This document shows positions 57,071 to 64,000 of a stretch of DNA of 64,000 nt, one piece after another. The translations under genes and the position numbers were made by a program. Positions within the stretch are counted from its first letter, which is position 1; the number at the start of each line of letters is the position of its first letter. This stretch comes from Trichoplax sp. H2. Lineage: Eukaryota; Placozoa; Uniplacotomia; Trichoplacea. Location: positions 62,001 to 126,000 of the forward strand of contig NOWV01000205.1 of the NCBI GenBank assembly GCA_003344405.1, read 5' to 3'. The notes beneath the pieces are model-generated. The model did not search any database, was not told the origin of the DNA, and saw only the letters and a program-made list of their open reading frames with translations.

Positions 57071-58388
57071 ATGGTTAAGATCGACGCTTTGGCAGATGCT
57101 CTAAAAACAATTTACAATGCTGAAAAACGTGGCAAACGCCAAGTCTTGATTAGGCCTTCTTCAAAGGTTATCGTCAAGTTCTTGTCCGTTATGATGAAGC
57201 ACGGTAAGTTCCAGTTGACCCCCACTTCAAAAGCATTCCCTTATTAGTAATGCTATACAGTATCCACGGAACGTCTTTTTCATCTTGATGACTGCTTGAA
57301 TGTGGCCTTTTCAGTAATGAGGGCTATAGTGATTGAGAATTTCTTACTCGTACAAAATTGCCTGTATTATTATACATATCATGGTACACTTTAAAATATC
57401 ATCTAGTACTGAAGTCTAATAATAACGTATTAGAGCATACTGTTGCCGTTCAGTATCCTTGCTTGTACTATGTTGTACGGTGTACCGGTAGAATGGCATA
57501 TCCGTAATAATCCCTACCATTGGAGTTGATATGCATTCTATTCTACACCAGACCGAAATGAAATGCTACGGAGTAATAGGGCTAATTGCTTTGAATTCGC
57601 TAACGTACGACTGCTTGATCGCATACTGTATATAGGTTATATCGGGGAATTTGAAATTATCGACGATCATAGAGGTGGCAAAATTGTTGTAAATCTTAAC
57701 GGCAGATTGAATAAGGTGAGTTTGTATTATATATGTTCTTACTCAGTAATACAGCACTCGATGATGAAAACGTGTTGCACCTACGCCATACGATTTTTGA
57801 TTTATTAAATACTATGCAAGTTATGATGAACTTGTAAATTGGCGTTAATGGTACTCGATATGGCTCTCTAGATCATCTCTAATTATAACCTTCTAACACC
57901 TATGAGAAATTCATCATTCTTGCGTTGTTATTATATAGTGTGGTGTAGTAAGTCCTCGATTCGATATCGCTCAGCGAGAGTATGAAAAATGGGTTAACAA
58001 TTTATTGCCATCACGTTTATTTGGGTGAGTACCAACTATACGCGTGTTTGCAGTTTTATCCATTAAATGTCCTAGTCGCTGGTGCATGCAGTCAGCATTT
58101 GTTTACGCGCTTTAAGGAAATGGACAGTAGCATTAGTTATAAAGTGCAGTACGCCAACACTAGTACATCAACTATCAATAGCTAGGACATTGTAGCTATA
58201 ATGTACAGTACTGTATATGGAGGAAATTGTGAACCTGCAAAGGATTGATGAATATTGTTATTAAACTTTCTGCACTTTCAACCAACTATTACAGATTTAT
58301 AGTGGTAACAACATCAGCTGGTATTATGGATCACGAAGAGGCCAGGCGTAAACATACTGGTGGAAAAATTCTTGGATTTTTCTATTAG
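57071..58388 (+). CDS. RPS15A: Small ribosomal subunit protein uS8 (S15a)
   Basis: Four exons, 57071-57203, 57636-57715, 57939-58024 and 58295-58388, join in phase to exactly 130 residues, the length of animal RPS15A. The sequence is near-identical to the family throughout: [96 protein letters not shown] and [18 protein letters not shown]. It is a cytosolic 40S subunit component that binds 18S rRNA. An AATAAA at 58415-58420, 27 bases past the stop, is the likely polyadenylation signal. Confidence 0.97.
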
Positions 58389-58414
58389 TAAATTGTATAT
58401 TGGTGTTTATGTAG

Positions 58415-58420
58415 AATAAA
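58415..58420 (+). terminator. Polyadenylation signal of RPS15A
   Basis: AATAAA lies 27 bases after the RPS15A stop codon. Confidence 0.7.
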
Positions 58421-59076
58421 ATTGCTTCGAAAGATACCTTTCTGTTTCATTTTGCTTGACTTCGAGCTTAAAGATACTCTGTGATACTTGTTTCCGTGCG
58501 AAATATTTTTCCTCTAGCGGCGAACAATATATCACTGACGCAAATATAAAGCGTAACGGTTATAGTTATGACTTTTTATTTTAATCATAGCATCCCTTAA
58601 TGCAGCAAAGCGCTTGGCAGTGACTTCAAATCTTTGTACAAAATGAACAGGACTGCTACATTATATTTCTAAAAAGACAAGTGTATATACCGCAGGTAGA
58701 TACAGACTACAGCCTAAGCCAGTAAATGATATGCTTAATGATAGTAAATACTAAAGATAAACCTTTCGAAGATACTGATGCAGTTACCATCATGTATCTA
58801 TCTTAGCTTTCGTAAGAATTGTAATATTAAAATATTCTCAAAACTAGAACAGTGCAATACAATAGGTGATTTCATTCCAATTTTAGAAAGTCAGTAGACG
58901 TCGCCGTACTACGATTCGCATTTAACGATCTTGCATCGCTAAACTTCAAAATACCGATACCATTAACAGCTATCTATATCACATTTCGATGCTACATTAA
59001 TACAGTTAGCTTAAAATATATTATTCGCGTCGCATGGATGTTCATGCAAGGACAATTTCGCATAATATTATAAGCA
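58421..59076. other. Convergent intergenic region, nothing seen
   Basis: This lies between the RPS15A poly(A) signal and the Miro stop codon. No frame, repeat or RNA gene is supported. Confidence 0.6.
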
Positions 59077-63535
<4,459 letters not shown>

Positions 63536-64000
63536 CTACAAACAGGAAAAATATATTTAATGTTATTTATATCCTATGACTACAATCGACATTTTGAGGA
63601 ATTCAAAGTGGATAAAAGTCATGGCATAAAATCGAATATATGCTTAAGTATATTAAATGACAAGTAATGTGGAAGTTGTGGTAACAAATATTATTTCAAT
63701 TGATGAAAAACGCTAGAAATCATATTACTCGATGAATGTATTAACATGTGCGATAGATGGTGGATAGTTTAGTCAGACAGTACATAATCATGAACGTTAG
63801 CATCATAGTAGTATAGTAACCATAGTCATTATTCTTTCCATAACCAAAAAACACCCCTAGAGTATCCCAGGATTTTCAATCAGTATCGTTTCACATCTTC
63901 AATATGGTATAGCAATTGTATTTTATATGAACAGTTAATGATAGCTATCAAACAAAACTGATTTATCAATAGACCCTTGGTCATACTATAATAAAATGAA
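63536..64000. other. Miro first intron, running off the window
   Basis: A phase-1 acceptor at 63536 opens the first visible Miro exon. No start exon matching the conserved N-terminus was found before the window ends, so this is taken as intron. Confidence 0.6.

Noticed and set aside
57716-57938. Box C/D snoRNA in RPS15A intron 2
   Set aside because: Two ATGATGA boxes are present, but no CTGA box D follows at a suitable distance.

Overview
This window looks like nuclear DNA of an early-branching animal, most plausibly a placozoan (Trichoplax or a relative). It is AT-rich and has compact multi-exon genes with canonical GT-AG introns. The gene families are metazoan in character: Miro, TEFM, a Polycomb CBX protein with chromodomain and C-box, and mitochondrial-clan cytochromes P450. 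The species is an inference. A 20-base N gap at 17183-17202 shows it is a draft scaffold. Gene models were assembled by eye from splice signals, phase continuity and family resemblance.

Layout: 1-4235 is mostly featureless. 4236-8596 (-) is a 7-exon TMEM184-family membrane protein. 8597-12001 holds a perfect 31-bp hairpin, CT-rich duplications and one unassigned open frame. 12002-17680 (-) is a 5-exon Polycomb CBX homologue. A GTAC palindrome cluster (about 18301-18690) separates it from a head-to-head, intact 7-exon mitochondrial-type P450 (19018-22175, +). After an 8 kb gene-poor stretch comes a two-exon secreted peptide with a cystine-knot cysteine pattern (30448-32240, +). An unassigned exon pair follows near 34.5 kb. 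A second P450 (37326-40233, +) keeps all seven exons but has three in-frame stops, a frame slip and a lost acceptor.

41928-43358 (-) encodes a secreted, probably GPI-anchored cysteine-rich protein, faintly Frizzled-CRD-like. It is head-to-head with 45304-48777 (+), a small Pelle/IRAK-like kinase with a myristoylation-type N-terminus and HRN in place of HRD. A ~186-bp tandem satellite (49081-50060) and another GTAC cluster precede TEFM (51221-52153, +). COX19 (53462-54686, -) is convergent with TEFM and divergent from RPS15A (57071-58388, +). The COX19-RPS15A intergenic region is filled with GTAC palindromes and larger repeat units. Miro/RHOT (59077-63535, -, 23 exons seen, first exon missing at the right edge) ends the window.

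Several products act at mitochondria: the P450, TEFM (mtDNA transcription elongation), COX19 (copper delivery for cytochrome oxidase assembly) and Miro (mitochondrial transport). Nothing indicates co-regulation beyond proximity. The most striking non-genic signal is the set of GTAC palindrome clusters, all in 5' flanks, two of them between head-to-head genes.
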